Shown here: one piece after another, positions 9,246 to 18,112 of the stretch
How positions within the stretch are numbered: position 1 is the first letter of the stretch
Layout of the letters: each line of letters begins with the position of its first letter
Source: JBGSYJ01 sp041748075
GTDB taxonomy: Bacteria > Acidobacteriota > Thermoanaerobaculia > Gp7-AA8
DNA length: 64,000 nt
Assembly (NCBI GenBank): GCA_041748075.1
Contig: JBGTDX010000081.1
Coordinates: forward strand, 61,573-125,572
Direction of reading: 5' to 3'
Made by a program: the position numbers and the translations under genes
The notes under the pieces: model-generated
What the model saw: the letters and a program-made list of their open reading frames with translations, nothing else
What the model was told of the DNA's origin: nothing
Database searches by the model: none

Positions 9246-10877
9246 TCAGTTTGGGTTGTCGACGTAAAAATCAACAGAGCCGATCTCCGCCGTGTTGCCC
9301 TGGCCGTCGATCGTCCTGACTGTCAGCCGGTGCTTCGCGTCGCTGAACTGCGTGGTATCGAGCGTGAACCGCCAGCCGGAATTGATGCTGTTAGCGATCG
9401 TCGGGTAGGCGCGCTGCACGTCCGTGCGCGGCAGCCCGTACTGCGCGATGCCCATGAGATTTCCATCTACGTAGATCTCCACCGTCTGCACCCCGCCGGC
9501 ATTCTGGTCGAGAGCCCATCCGAAGAAGGTCACGTTCCCCCGGACGAAGTCGGATGCCGTGGGGAAATCGATGTACCCGAACGCCGGAAGATCGCTGGAG
9601 CCGGTCGCACAGCGGAAAAATACCGGAATCCCCGAGGTACTCGGAATGTCTGCGAAGGTCTGCTCGAGGTCCCCTACACGAACTTTCATGGTGTGATTGC
9701 CGACCCGGAAACCACGGTTGTTGACCAGATCGCCCACGTCCAGCGAAAAGACGAAACCTGCTCGCGGAGAGTCCGGATACGTCGGATAGTACCGCTGCAC
9801 ATCGAACCGCGGTATGCCGTAGCAGTTCACCTCGGTGCCGAATGCAGGATTGAATGCGCAGTCATCCGACGAGAGCACCCGCGCCCCGTCGATGAGCAAC
9901 TCGACATATGCCACCCGGCCTGTGTCCTCACGCGTGCCCAGATCCAACGCCCAGCCACGGACGGGAGTACTGATCCGGTCCGGTGTTGGAGGAGTCGGTG
10001 GTGCGGGTGAGATCGCTCCCGGTGGCCCCTGTGTCACTTCGGAGCAGGAACCGTACAGGACTGCGTCGCGCAGTGGTTCGTCGATGAAGCCGAAGGGCCG
10101 GAGATTATTCGTGCTGTTGAAGACCTGTATGGTTCGCCGGCCGATGATTCGCGACAACCCGAGACGGTCCGTCACTCGAACGGCGAGGTTGTGAACGCCT
10201 TCCGGAATTCTGGTCGAATCGACGTGTGCGACAAATCCGCTGAACAGCGCCGAGGGAAGGTCCGGGAAGTTGTTTCCGACGTCAGGCCGCGGGTCGCCAT
10301 AGACCGCGGACTGGTAGATGAGGTTGTCGACCAGGACGTCTACCGATGCAACCCCGTCCACGTCAGCCGCCCAGCCGACTACCGGAAACGAGCCGCTCAC
10401 GTCATGGGTCGTCTGCGTGTCCGGAATATCGAGATGGCCAAAAGGAGACTGATTGATCGAGTTGTCGACGGTGATGGTACGGCGTCCGACCTCGAACGAT
10501 CGATTATCGCTCGTCGTGACACGTACGTGAACCGTGTGATTGCCGTCCGGAAACCGGCTGGCGCTGAACCCGGTCTGAAACCCGGGACGCCTGGACTGAA
10601 TGCCCTCGTAGTCCGGGAATGCCTGGATGACGTCGATACGGGGAAGACCGAGGTTCGCCGAATGCTGGAACTGGTCGTCAACGTAAAGGTCGATCCGACT
10701 CACATCCACTCGGTCGAGCGCGAAACCCTTGACCAGGACCATTCCGGAGACGACTTCACCCTCTACGGGAGAGTCGATCGTCGCGATGAAGTCCTGTGCA
10801 ATAAGTGACGGCGCAAGTAACGAAAATAGACAGCCGACAACCAGGCCGCGGGTAACCCATCTCCACATCATCCCCAA
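9246..10877 (-). CDS. Secreted protein with four Ig-like repeats
   Basis: 543 residues, no named family recognised. Signal peptide at the N-terminus (hydrophobic LVVGCLFSLLAPSLIAQ). The mature part has four similar blocks, each with a G(W/F)ALD or GWAAD motif, then an I/V-(D/E)-(L/I)-x-(V/I)-D strand, the sequence (L)PR(I/T)DV...(F/Y)P, a GF/GW strand, and an H.(L/V).VR(V/T) strand. Blocks lie near residues 30-145, 150-255, 265-415 and 440-540. The pattern fits extracellular beta-sandwich domains; the third block has extra cysteines and a proline-rich insert. SD GGAGG precedes ATG 10877. Its role (adhesion or carbohydrate contact) is only a guess. Confidence 0.7.
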   Translation of the reverse strand: MGMMWRWVTRGLVVGCLFSLLAPSLIAQDFIATIDSPVEGEVVSGMVLVKGFALDRVDVSRIDLYVDDQFQHSANLGLPRIDVIQAFPDYEGIQSRRPGFQTGFSASRFPDGNHTVHVRVTTSDNRSFEVGRRTITVDNSINQSPFGHLDIPDTQTTHDVSGSFPVVGWAADVDGVASVDVLVDNLIYQSAVYGDPRPDVGNNFPDLPSALFSGFVAHVDSTRIPEGVHNLAVRVTDRLGLSRIIGRRTIQVFNSTNNLRPFGFIDEPLRDAVLYGSCSEVTQGPPGAISPAPPTPPTPDRISTPVRGWALDLGTREDTGRVAYVELLIDGARVLSSDDCAFNPAFGTEVNCYGIPRFDVQRYYPTYPDSPRAGFVFSLDVGDLVNNRGFRVGNHTMKVRVGDLEQTFADIPSTSGIPVFFRCATGSSDLPAFGYIDFPTASDFVRGNVTFFGWALDQNAGGVQTVEIYVDGNLMGIAQYGLPRTDVQRAYPTIANSINSGWRFTLDTTQFSDAKHRLTVRTIDGQGNTAEIGSVDFYVDNPN

Positions 10878-11168
10878 CCTCCAACCCGAAAATGACCTTA
10901 GTACTGCAAGGACTGCTTCTTATGGATGGAATTTCCGAAAAAACGATACTCCCTGCGGGGGGGATAAGTCAAATGAAGAGAGAGGAGCAGGTACCGAGGA
11001 CTGTTGCCCCGGGGGCCAATGCGGGGCTCGACCCGACCGGGGAAGGCCGCCCACAGCCCGCCGCGCCACATAGCGGCAATCTCGTCCCTCCGGAGTCATT
11101 TCGCACGCATCCCTTCCCTGCTTTCGGAGCAAGGCCCAGACCGCGTTACACTACTTCCTGACTCCCTT

Positions 11169-12110
11169 ATGCGTCCTGCACTCAACGACATCCGCGCGGC
11201 CGCCGAGCGAATTCGTCCCTACGTCCGTCGCACCCCGCTGATGGCGACCCGTGCGATTTCGGAACGATGCGGTGTCGAAGTCCGGCTCAAGTGTGAAAAC
11301 CTTCAGCGCGCAGGCGCCTTCAAGATTCGCGGCGCCATGAACGCCCTGCTCCAGCTCTCGTCCGAGGAACGACAGCGTGGAGTCGTCGCATTCTCCTCCG
11401 GCAACCATGCCCAGGGCGTCGCCCTTGCTGCACAGCTCCTCGGCATTCCGGCAACCATCGTCATGCCGGAAAGCGCAGTCGCTGTAAAGGCCGAGGCAAC
11501 CCGCGGATACGGAGCAAAGGTCGTCCAGGCGGGGGTCACCGAGGCAACCCGCGGCGAAGTGTCGAAAAGAATCGTCGAGGAGACTGGCGCCGTACTGATC
11601 CCTCCATTCGACGACCCTCGCATCATCTCCGGCGCAGGCACTGTGGGCCTCGAGATCATCGAGGACTGGCCGGAAGTCGAGACCGTCATCGTTCCCGTTG
11701 GCGGCGGAGGACTCATCTCCGGGGTCGCCACCGCGGTGAAAGAGATGCGGCCGGAAGTCGCAGTCTACGGGGTCGAGCCGCTGGCTGGAAACGATGGACA
11801 GCAATCATTCAGAACAGGCTCGATCGTCCAGATCGAAACGCCGCAGACCATCGCGGATGGCGCACGAACTGCCAACATCGGAGAGCTGAACTTCGAGATC
11901 ATTCGGGAGTACGTGTCCGACATGCTGACCGTGGACGACCCCGAGCTGCTCGAGATCCTGAAGTTCGCCATCTACAGGACGAAGCTCGTGATCGAGCCGA
12001 CCGGCGCGCTCGGTATCGCGGCGCTGATGACCGGTCAGGTCAGGCCGAAGGGTCCAGTTGCGATCGTCGTTTCGGGCGGCAATCTGGATTTATCTCTGCT
12101 GTGCAGGTGA
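11169..12110 (+). CDS. Threonine dehydratase / serine racemase family PLP enzyme
   Basis: PLP-dependent deaminase of the threonine ammonia-lyase fold type II family. The 313-residue form lacks a C-terminal ACT regulatory domain, so it resembles catabolic TdcB or serine racemase rather than biosynthetic IlvA. The PLP lysine is in GAFKIRGAMNAL (~residue 54), the substrate loop is SSGNHAQG, and the phosphate-binding glycine loop is PVGGGGLISG. I chose ATG 11169 (MRPALNDIRAAA) because the family starts here; an open frame extends 55 codons upstream but has no homology-like sequence. The gap 10878-11168 shows no gene or repeat. Confidence 0.85.
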   Translation: MRPALNDIRAAAERIRPYVRRTPLMATRAISERCGVEVRLKCENLQRAGAFKIRGAMNALLQLSSEERQRGVVAFSSGNHAQGVALAAQLLGIPATIVMPESAVAVKAEATRGYGAKVVQAGVTEATRGEVSKRIVEETGAVLIPPFDDPRIISGAGTVGLEIIEDWPEVETVIVPVGGGGLISGVATAVKEMRPEVAVYGVEPLAGNDGQQSFRTGSIVQIETPQTIADGARTANIGELNFEIIREYVSDMLTVDDPELLEILKFAIYRTKLVIEPTGALGIAALMTGQVRPKGPVAIVVSGGNLDLSLLCR

Positions 12111-12165
12111 GATCGACTCGGCGGAAAGTGGCCGAGGTTCCCACCTATTACGATACCCTTCCTCG

Positions 12166-13497
12166 ATGTCCGAGAACCGCTCACTTTTCGAATCCTCCGA
12201 ACCGGCAAAGAAGAAGACTGCCTCCGATGCCCCTTTGCCCGAAGTGCTGCGGCCGGAGACCATCGATGAGGTAGTCGGCCTCGGGGATCTGCTGGGACCC
12301 GGAAAATTTCTGCGAACGGCGATCGAGACAGACCGCGTGCCGTCACTGATTTTCTGGGGTCCGCCCGGTTCGGGCAAAACCACGCTCGCCCGAATCATCG
12401 CCCAGACGACGAAAGCACGGTTCGTTCCCTTCTCGGCAGTTACGTCGGGAATCAAAGAAATCAAAATGATCATGGAGGAGGCGCGAAGGGGCCGTGAGTT
12501 GCGCGGTACGAGAATGATCGTATTCATCGACGAGATTCACCGCTTCAACCGCGCGCAACAGGACGCGTTCCTGCCGTACGTCGAGTCGGGCGACATCACC
12601 CTCATCGGTGCGACAACAGAAAACCCCTCGTTCGAAGTGAACTCCGCGCTTCTTTCGCGCTCGAAAGTCGTGGTGATTCCTCAGCTCGAGGGGGAACACC
12701 TCGCAACCATCCTCCAACGGGCGATGAAGCATCCTCGCGTAACGGCGAGCGGCGTGAGTCTGCCTGCCGATTCGCTGGATTTCATCGCGGCGACGGCCGG
12801 GGGAGATGCGAGGCAGGCCCTGAACAGTCTGCAACTCGTCATCGAAACCGCGGACCCCGCGAAAGGTCCTGTCGACGCGGCGGAGATCCGTACCATCCTC
12901 AATCAGCGATCGCTGCTGTACGACAAGTCGGGTGACGAGCACTACAACATCATCTCCGCGCTCCATAAGTCGATCCGCAACGGCGACGCCGACGCTACGG
13001 TGTACTGGCTCGTCCGGATGCTCGAAGGCGGCGAAGACCCGATGTACATCGCGAGAAGGCTCGTGCGGGCAGCCGCCGAGGATGTAGGCCTGGCGGATCC
13101 TGAGGCTCTCCGGCTCGCGGTGGCGGCAAAGGACGCGGTGCACTTCATCGGCATGCCGGAGGGAGGCATCGTGCTCGCGGAGATCGCCGTCTATCTCGCA
13201 CAGGCACCGAAGTCGAACGCGATCTACACCGGCTACAACGCGGCGCGCCACGAAGTGCGCGAGGGCGACAACCCGCCGGTTCCCCTGCACATTCGCAACG
13301 CGCCCACGTCACTGATGAAGGGGCTCGGCTACGGAAAAGGCTACGAATACGCCCACGATCACGAAGAGCAGACCGCGGCGATGGACTGCCTGCCCGAGGC
13401 ACTCGTCGGCCGGCGCTTCTATGAGCCGAAGAAGTCCGGCAGAGAGGCGGAGATCCGCGAGCGGCTCGAGAAATTGAGGAAGGCGCGGGAGAAGTAG
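12166..13497 (+). CDS. rarA: Replication-associated recombination protein A (RarA/MgsA AAA+ ATPase)
   Basis: AAA+ ATPase acting at stalled replication forks, related to clamp-loader subunits. 443 residues from ATG 12166 (MSENRSLF). Walker A GPPGSGKTT (~residue 65), Walker B VFIDEIHRFN, sensor 1 GATTENPSFEVN, and the C-terminal MgsA-type tetramerisation region ending in GRRFYEPKKSGREAEIRERL. The frame is open 36 codons further upstream, but that stretch overlaps the preceding dehydratase gene and is not family-like. The gap of 55 bp suggests co-transcription with the dehydratase. Confidence 0.93.
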   Translation: MSENRSLFESSEPAKKKTASDAPLPEVLRPETIDEVVGLGDLLGPGKFLRTAIETDRVPSLIFWGPPGSGKTTLARIIAQTTKARFVPFSAVTSGIKEIKMIMEEARRGRELRGTRMIVFIDEIHRFNRAQQDAFLPYVESGDITLIGATTENPSFEVNSALLSRSKVVVIPQLEGEHLATILQRAMKHPRVTASGVSLPADSLDFIAATAGGDARQALNSLQLVIETADPAKGPVDAAEIRTILNQRSLLYDKSGDEHYNIISALHKSIRNGDADATVYWLVRMLEGGEDPMYIARRLVRAAAEDVGLADPEALRLAVAAKDAVHFIGMPEGGIVLAEIAVYLAQAPKSNAIYTGYNAARHEVREGDNPPVPLHIRNAPTSLMKGLGYGKGYEYAHDHEEQTAAMDCLPEALVGRRFYEPKKSGREAEIRERLEKLRKAREK

Positions 13498-13503
13498 TCA
13501 GAC

Positions 13504-13530
13504 GTCATCCTGAGCGAAGCGAAGGATCTC
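13504..13530 (+). repeat. REP half-element (unpaired)
   Basis: A single left arm GTCATCCTGAGCGAAGCG plus AAGGATCTC just after the rarA stop codon, with no matching right arm nearby. It is the only unpaired copy in the window and may be a decayed element. Confidence 0.75.
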
Positions 13531-13571
13531 TTCCACACGTGCGCGCGAGTGCTCGGCGGCCCGGCTACCGA

Positions 13572-13958
13572 CTACTCCCCCAAGATCGGCGTCGGCCGCC
13601 GGTTCTCGTCAACGTTCACGTAGACCACCTGCGCCTCGGTTACCAGAACGCTCTCGCCCAGATCCGTGCCGCGGCTGGCCCTGACGATCACACGGGTCGT
13701 GATCGACGTCCGTCCGATCTTGAGAGTCTCGGTCCAGAAGCTGACGAGATCTCCCACGAAAACCGGCGAATGGAACACGATCTTGTCCATCGAGACCGTA
13801 ACCATGTTGCGGCCGCCCTGACGGCGCGCTTCGATCGCTCCGGCCTGGTCGACGTGCGACAGCACGATGCCACCGAAGATCGTACCGTGGGCGTTGGTAT
13901 CTCGCGGCATCATCAGGACGCGAATCGCGGGCTCGTCCCACTTACGAAAATCTGTCAT
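13572..13958 (-). CDS. Acyl-CoA thioesterase, hot-dog fold (YciA/BFIT type)
   Basis: 128 residues from ATG 13958 (MTDFRKWDEPAIRV). The hot-dog thioesterase signature DTNAHGTIFGGIVLSHVDQAGAI near residues 21-43 contains the N-x-x-G-x-I-F-G-G loop and the acidic residue used in hydrolysis of short or medium acyl-CoA. Length is near the single-domain norm. A longer start at 14003 would overlap the ppiD gene and add a non-conserved serine/arginine leader, so the shorter start is preferred; it lies 4 bp after the ppiD stop, indicating an operon. Confidence 0.85.
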   Translation of the reverse strand: MTDFRKWDEPAIRVLMMPRDTNAHGTIFGGIVLSHVDQAGAIEARRQGGRNMVTVSMDKIVFHSPVFVGDLVSFWTETLKIGRTSITTRVIVRASRGTDLGESVLVTEAQVVYVNVDENRRPTPILGE

Positions 13959-13962
13959 GTCG

Positions 13963-15897
13963 TCAGCCGAGCGGCTGTGTCGGCGGCTGGACAAGAGCGT
14001 CATTCACCGTAATTCTCGACTCCCTGCGGAGCTTTGCGAGGAGCGAGGCTCGAAGTTTTCGTGCCTCGTTCGTCCGCATCGTCGCGATGAAGGAATCCTT
14101 CTCCGCAGCGAATTTTGCGGGATCGAACTCCGTCCGCGCCAGGACCCTGAAGGCCACGGCGCCCTGGTCCACTTCGACCGGACCCTTCGTTTCGCCGACC
14201 GAGGAAGTCAGAGCGGCGTCAACGAGTGCTCCGACATTTCCTGTCATGCCTGCGATCGCCGCCTGCCGGCTGACGCTCGCATCGACGGGATCAATCCCGA
14301 GGGCAGACGCAACCTGCTCGAACGTTCCGCCGGCCATTGCGGCCGCGAGCCCCTGCTGGGCGGCTTGCCTTCCCTTCGAGAGACGCACATCGGACTCGAC
14401 CTGCGCACGCACTTCAGCAAGCTGCGCGACTCCTGCAGGCCGCTGCCCGGCGAGCCAGGGAACGATCGGACCTCTCTGGGTATCGATGATGGATCCGACG
14501 GCGCCCTGATCGGCGGAGAAGGCCCAGCTTGCGAGCGGCTCGCTGGAACCAATTCCGGTAATCTGCGTGTTCCTGCCGAACCAGCCGGTGTCATTGAAGG
14601 TTACGCCGTTGCCTGCGAGTGCACGCACCTGTTCATCGGTCGTCGCCCTCGACTGCTCGAGGAGAACGCGCACCTGTGCGATCCGGTTGCGCGCCTGGTC
14701 GCCGGCTCGCTGCTCAGTCAGAGTTCGCTCGAGATCCTCCCGCACCTGTTCGAAACTGCGATATCCCGCGGCACGCCGCTCATTCACCTTCATGATGTGA
14801 TAGCCGTACTGGGTCTTGAAGGGATCGCTCAACTGGCCGACCGGGAGCGAGAAGGCGAGTTGCTCGAACTCGGGCACCATATCGCCCCGGTCGAACCATC
14901 CGAGGTCGCCCCCACGGGCTGCAGACCCGGGATCAGCGGAATTCGTTCGTGCCAGCCCTGCGAAATCGGCTCCGGCTTCCAGCTCCGCGTGCAGAGAGTC
15001 GATCCTTGCCTTCGCTGCAGCGTCCTGCTCGGGCGTTTCTGCACTGATCAGGATGTGCTGAGCGTTGGCAGACTCGGTTCCCTTGAACGACTCTTTCCTC
15101 CGCTCGTATTCAGCTCGAAGCTCCGCCTCCGACAGGCGAACCTGAGCCCGTATCGCGGCCATGTCGGCCAGCAGATATTTCACCTGCCTCTGGTCGGGAT
15201 GGGAGTAGCGGTTGCTGTTCTCGCGATAGAAGGCCTCAATCTCCGCGGGCGTGACCGAGACGTTTGCAGCGCCACGATCGGCGCGATAGAGGATGTACTG
15301 GATCTCTGCGCTCTCATTCCGCTGCCTGTATGCGGCCTCCGCCGTGGCCGGCGATATGACGAGCGCATTGGTCAGAGCGCTTTCGAGTTTTCCGAGAGTG
15401 AGTTCCTCAGCAATCTCAGCCTCGAATGCCGAGGCAGAGGAGTATCCGAGACTCGCGGTGACATAGCGGACATAGAGCTCTTCGCCGACGAACTGGCCGT
15501 CGGGATTGAGAACCGGGATTTCGAGAATGCGCTTGCGCACCTCTTCTGATGTGGCCGACAGCCCCAGCTTCTCGGCTTCCTGGAGCAGAAGTTTGCGGTC
15601 GACGAGCGAATCGAGGACCTGCTGAGGCAGGTTGAGCGCCTGGAGAATCTCCGGGCTCAGGCTCTGGCCGTACATCTGCTCGTAGTTCTGCTGCGTGAAA
15701 TAGATCGCGCGCTCAAACTCGCGGATTGGAATCGTTTCGCCGTTCACGCGGGCGGCTACGGTTTCGCCTCCCGAAGCACCTGCCACTCCGGAACCTGCAC
15801 CACCCCATTCGAGGAAAACCAGCCCGACAAAGGCGACGATAACCAGGACCAGGATCCACTTCAGGTGCTGAAAGCTGTTGCGCATTACCTTGAGCAT
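13963..15897 (-). CDS. ppiD: Membrane-anchored peptidyl-prolyl isomerase (PpiD/SurA-like)
   Basis: Periplasmic folding chaperone anchored in the inner membrane. 644 residues: N-terminal transmembrane segment WILVLVIVAFVGLVFLEW, SurA-N-like chaperone helices (~50-230), then a parvulin domain (~270-375) with AQHILI, ADFAGLARTNSADPGSAARG and FKTQYGYHIMKV, and a second degenerate parvulin-like C-terminal part. Architecture matches PpiD (one N-terminal TM, no cleavable signal). A thioesterase gene follows directly. Its client is probably envelope protein; the window also encodes outer-membrane candidates. Confidence 0.88.
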   Translation of the reverse strand: MLKVMRNSFQHLKWILVLVIVAFVGLVFLEWGGAGSGVAGASGGETVAARVNGETIPIREFERAIYFTQQNYEQMYGQSLSPEILQALNLPQQVLDSLVDRKLLLQEAEKLGLSATSEEVRKRILEIPVLNPDGQFVGEELYVRYVTASLGYSSASAFEAEIAEELTLGKLESALTNALVISPATAEAAYRQRNESAEIQYILYRADRGAANVSVTPAEIEAFYRENSNRYSHPDQRQVKYLLADMAAIRAQVRLSEAELRAEYERRKESFKGTESANAQHILISAETPEQDAAAKARIDSLHAELEAGADFAGLARTNSADPGSAARGGDLGWFDRGDMVPEFEQLAFSLPVGQLSDPFKTQYGYHIMKVNERRAAGYRSFEQVREDLERTLTEQRAGDQARNRIAQVRVLLEQSRATTDEQVRALAGNGVTFNDTGWFGRNTQITGIGSSEPLASWAFSADQGAVGSIIDTQRGPIVPWLAGQRPAGVAQLAEVRAQVESDVRLSKGRQAAQQGLAAAMAGGTFEQVASALGIDPVDASVSRQAAIAGMTGNVGALVDAALTSSVGETKGPVEVDQGAVAFRVLARTEFDPAKFAAEKDSFIATMRTNEARKLRASLLAKLRRESRITVNDALVQPPTQPLG

Positions 15898-15948
15898 CGG
15901 GAAACAAACCTCCGGTGAAACGTTGGGAGTAAAGATTCAGGGGTGAAA

Positions 15949-16075
15949 ATGAAGGATAAAGGATGAAGGAAACATCCCGCGTCAGGGAAAACTGAAATTG
16001 AGAACCGCACGCACCCTGCAGGACGGCTGGGTGGTGGCTTCATCTTTCATCGTTCATCTTTCATCTTTAGTCTTT
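15949..16075. repeat. ATGAAGG / CATCTTT heptamer element with inverted arms
   Basis: Left arm 15949-15969 is ATGAAGG, ATAAAGG, ATGAAGG; right arm 16041-16075 is CATCTTT, CATCGTT, CATCTTT, CATCTTT, AGTCTTT, the approximate inverse, all in exact 7-bp register. It lies in the divergent 387-bp gap between ppiD and the FecR-domain gene; the rest of that gap holds only the promoter noted at 16203. Confidence 0.65.
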
Positions 16076-16202
16076 CGGTCGATCTCAAAACATCGGGCTC
16101 GGGACGAAAATGCCAGCGGAATCCCGGAAGGAATCCGGTGTTGAAAAGCGGGGCAGTTTACCGAAACGGCACCCGAAGCGCAATCGCGGGGAGAAATCCT
16201 GG

Positions 16203-16232
16203 TTGCCGACCGTCAAATTACTGTGCTATAAA
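16203..16232 (+). promoter_or_regulatory. Sigma-70-type promoter for the FecR-domain gene
   Basis: TTGCCG and TATAAA hexamers separated by 18 bp, in a locally AT-rich patch, about 50 bp before the chosen ATG at 16285. Prediction from consensus only. Confidence 0.5.
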
Positions 16233-16284
16233 CAAGTTATTCTCCGCCTGCTCCGGCCGGCGCAGGGTTCGCCCACACCTCACC

Positions 16285-17727
16285 ATGGCAAGACTTAAAA
16301 ACTCGTCCTCGAGTGCCAACATCGATTGGTATCTCATCTCTATTGATCGCCTCAAGCGGATCGGATTGATCGCCCTGATTCTGCTGATTGGCGTGGGCGG
16401 TTACCTTTACTGGGACCACCGACGCCAGAACCCTCAGATCATGGCCGATCGCGCCATCAAGGGGGCGCAGGGAGCCCTGGATACGCTCGCTTCATCCAGG
16501 GAATTTAACAAGTTCAAGTCCGACTACGTAGAGGCCCGAGACCACCTCGATACGGCCAAAGGTCATTTCGCATCCGGAACCTGGCTCGAGGCACAGGGCG
16601 AGGCCGATAAGTCGCTCAGCATTGCCCAGGCCGCGCTCGCCCGCCTGCCTGGCCAGAAAGAGTCGGACGCGCAGTTCCTCACCGTTGAGGGGCAGGTTCA
16701 GTATCAGAAAGCCGGCGGGGAATGGAAAGCTGCCGAGGTTCGCACGCCCCTGTTCAACGGCGACTGGGTCAAGACCGGCGGGAACTCGTCGGCCGAGCTG
16801 ATGTTCTCGAACGGGTCGCTTTACACCATTGGCCCGAGCGCTCTGCTCGAGATCTATGCTCTCGCCGCCCCGGGATCCACCGAGAAGCAGAACAGTGTGA
16901 AGATGCAGATCGGCTCGATCGAGATCAACACTCATGAGGACATCTCGACGGTGCGCACCTCCGGGGCCCAGGTCGTGGTCGACTCGAAGTCGACCACCCA
17001 GGTCGGAGTCGACGAGGAGAGCAGGACCGAGGTCGTCAGCCTTCGTGGAACCTCGTCGGTTAGCTCCGTCGCAGGAGGCGATGCGGTCCGCCTCGCCGCC
17101 GGCCAGCAGATCGCCGGAAGTGAGGCCGGGGAGCTTTCAGAAGTTACCATCGTCGTTCCCCCGCCGGCTCTTCAGGTGCCCGCCGACAATCAGGTGTTCC
17201 AGAGCACGCCAAACCTCCGGATCGCTCTGGACTGGGCGGACGAGAGGCGTGCAACGACGTACCAGCTTCAGGTATCCAGGTCGAGACTCTTCACCACGTA
17301 CGAGATCAACGCCACGCGCAAGGAAAGCCGAGCGGTCGCGCAGGTATCCTCGGAAGGGCTGTTCTACTGGCGCGTCGCTTCAATCGACGCCCAGGGAAAG
17401 ATCGGGCCCTTCTCGCCGAGTCGAAGATTCCGCGTTCGAGGGCTGGGAAGTCTGGTGGAAACGCTCGAAACTGATAAGACCCCGCCCGTACTTCAGGTCA
17501 AACGGCCGTTCAACATCGGAGGGCAGTTCTATCTGATCGAAGGCAGGGCCGAGCCGGGAGCTTCTGTGTTCATCAACGACGAGGAGATCGCCGACGTGAA
17601 TACCGATGGGACGTTCAAGAAGCTCATCAGCCTGGACAAAGTGGGATGGAACGCCGTGGTGATCAAGGCCGTGGATCTCGCAGGCAACCAGACGGTGCAG
17701 CGTGAACGGGTGTACTCGGAGGAGTGA
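16285..17727 (+). CDS. Membrane-anchored FecR-domain protein
   Basis: 480 residues from ATG 16285 (MARLKNSSSS). One transmembrane helix near residues 25-45 (IGLIALILLIGVGGYLYW), a helical stretch with TPR-like spacing (~55-125), a FecR domain (~128-285; VEGQVQYQ, FNGDWVKTGGNSSAELMFSNGS, VRLAAGQQIAGS), a fibronectin type III-like segment (~300-390; YQLQVSRSRLF, GLFYWRVASID) and a final Ig-like domain with NIGGQFYLIEGRAEPGASV. FecR proper is a periplasmic anti-sigma regulator; no sigma factor gene is adjacent, so here the domain may be structural. It precedes mreB, separated by a heptamer element. A 49-codon upstream extension is unlikely. Confidence 0.75.
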   Translation: MARLKNSSSSANIDWYLISIDRLKRIGLIALILLIGVGGYLYWDHRRQNPQIMADRAIKGAQGALDTLASSREFNKFKSDYVEARDHLDTAKGHFASGTWLEAQGEADKSLSIAQAALARLPGQKESDAQFLTVEGQVQYQKAGGEWKAAEVRTPLFNGDWVKTGGNSSAELMFSNGSLYTIGPSALLEIYALAAPGSTEKQNSVKMQIGSIEINTHEDISTVRTSGAQVVVDSKSTTQVGVDEESRTEVVSLRGTSSVSSVAGGDAVRLAAGQQIAGSEAGELSEVTIVVPPPALQVPADNQVFQSTPNLRIALDWADERRATTYQLQVSRSRLFTTYEINATRKESRAVAQVSSEGLFYWRVASIDAQGKIGPFSPSRRFRVRGLGSLVETLETDKTPPVLQVKRPFNIGGQFYLIEGRAEPGASVFINDEEIADVNTDGTFKKLISLDKVGWNAVVIKAVDLAGNQTVQRERVYSEE

Positions 17728-17746
17728 GGCCGGCCCACCCTTCCGG

Positions 17747-18036
17747 TTCTGAGTTGTGAGTTCTGAGTTGTGAGTTCCCGCCCGTCCGTTGGCGGGGCTG
17801 GAACTGTGTGAGAATTGCGGACAGAAGCCCCGCGGAATCCCGGAGCCCTGGGCAACCGAGGCAGCCACTTACAGCTTACAAAACTCAGACTTCACAACTC
17901 GGCGGGGCAGCCCCTCACAACTCAGAACTCACAACTCAGAACTCACAACTCAGAACTCACAACTCAGAACTCACAACTCAGAACTCAGAACTGACGACTC
18001 ACAACTCAGAAACTCAGAACCCAGAACTCACAACTC
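17747..18036. repeat. CTCAGAA/CTCACAA heptamer element with inverted arms
   Basis: Left arm 17747-17777 alternates TGAGTTG and TGAGTTC; right arm 17914-18036 is the longer inverse, alternating CTCACAA and CTCAGAA with a few variant units. The loop (~136 bp) is GC-rich and partly similar to the arms (17877-17899). Fills most of the 385-bp gap between the FecR-domain gene and mreB; the remainder has no recognisable gene, only an AAAGGA ribosome-binding site for mreB. Confidence 0.8.
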
Positions 18037-18112
18037 GGGGGCCGGGCAGAGGCAAGGCTTTTGCACTTCGGCAGCGACGGCCCTCGCCGACACTCGCAAA
18101 GGAAAACCATAC

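Noticed and set aside
11004..11168. Threonine dehydratase start at 11004
   Set aside because: The 55-residue extension is Arg/Pro-rich with no family similarity; MRPALNDI at 11169 fits.
17914..18036. CRISPR array-like repetition at the CTCAGAA arrays
   Set aside because: Units are only 7 bp, directly tandem, with no unique spacers and no cas genes in the window.
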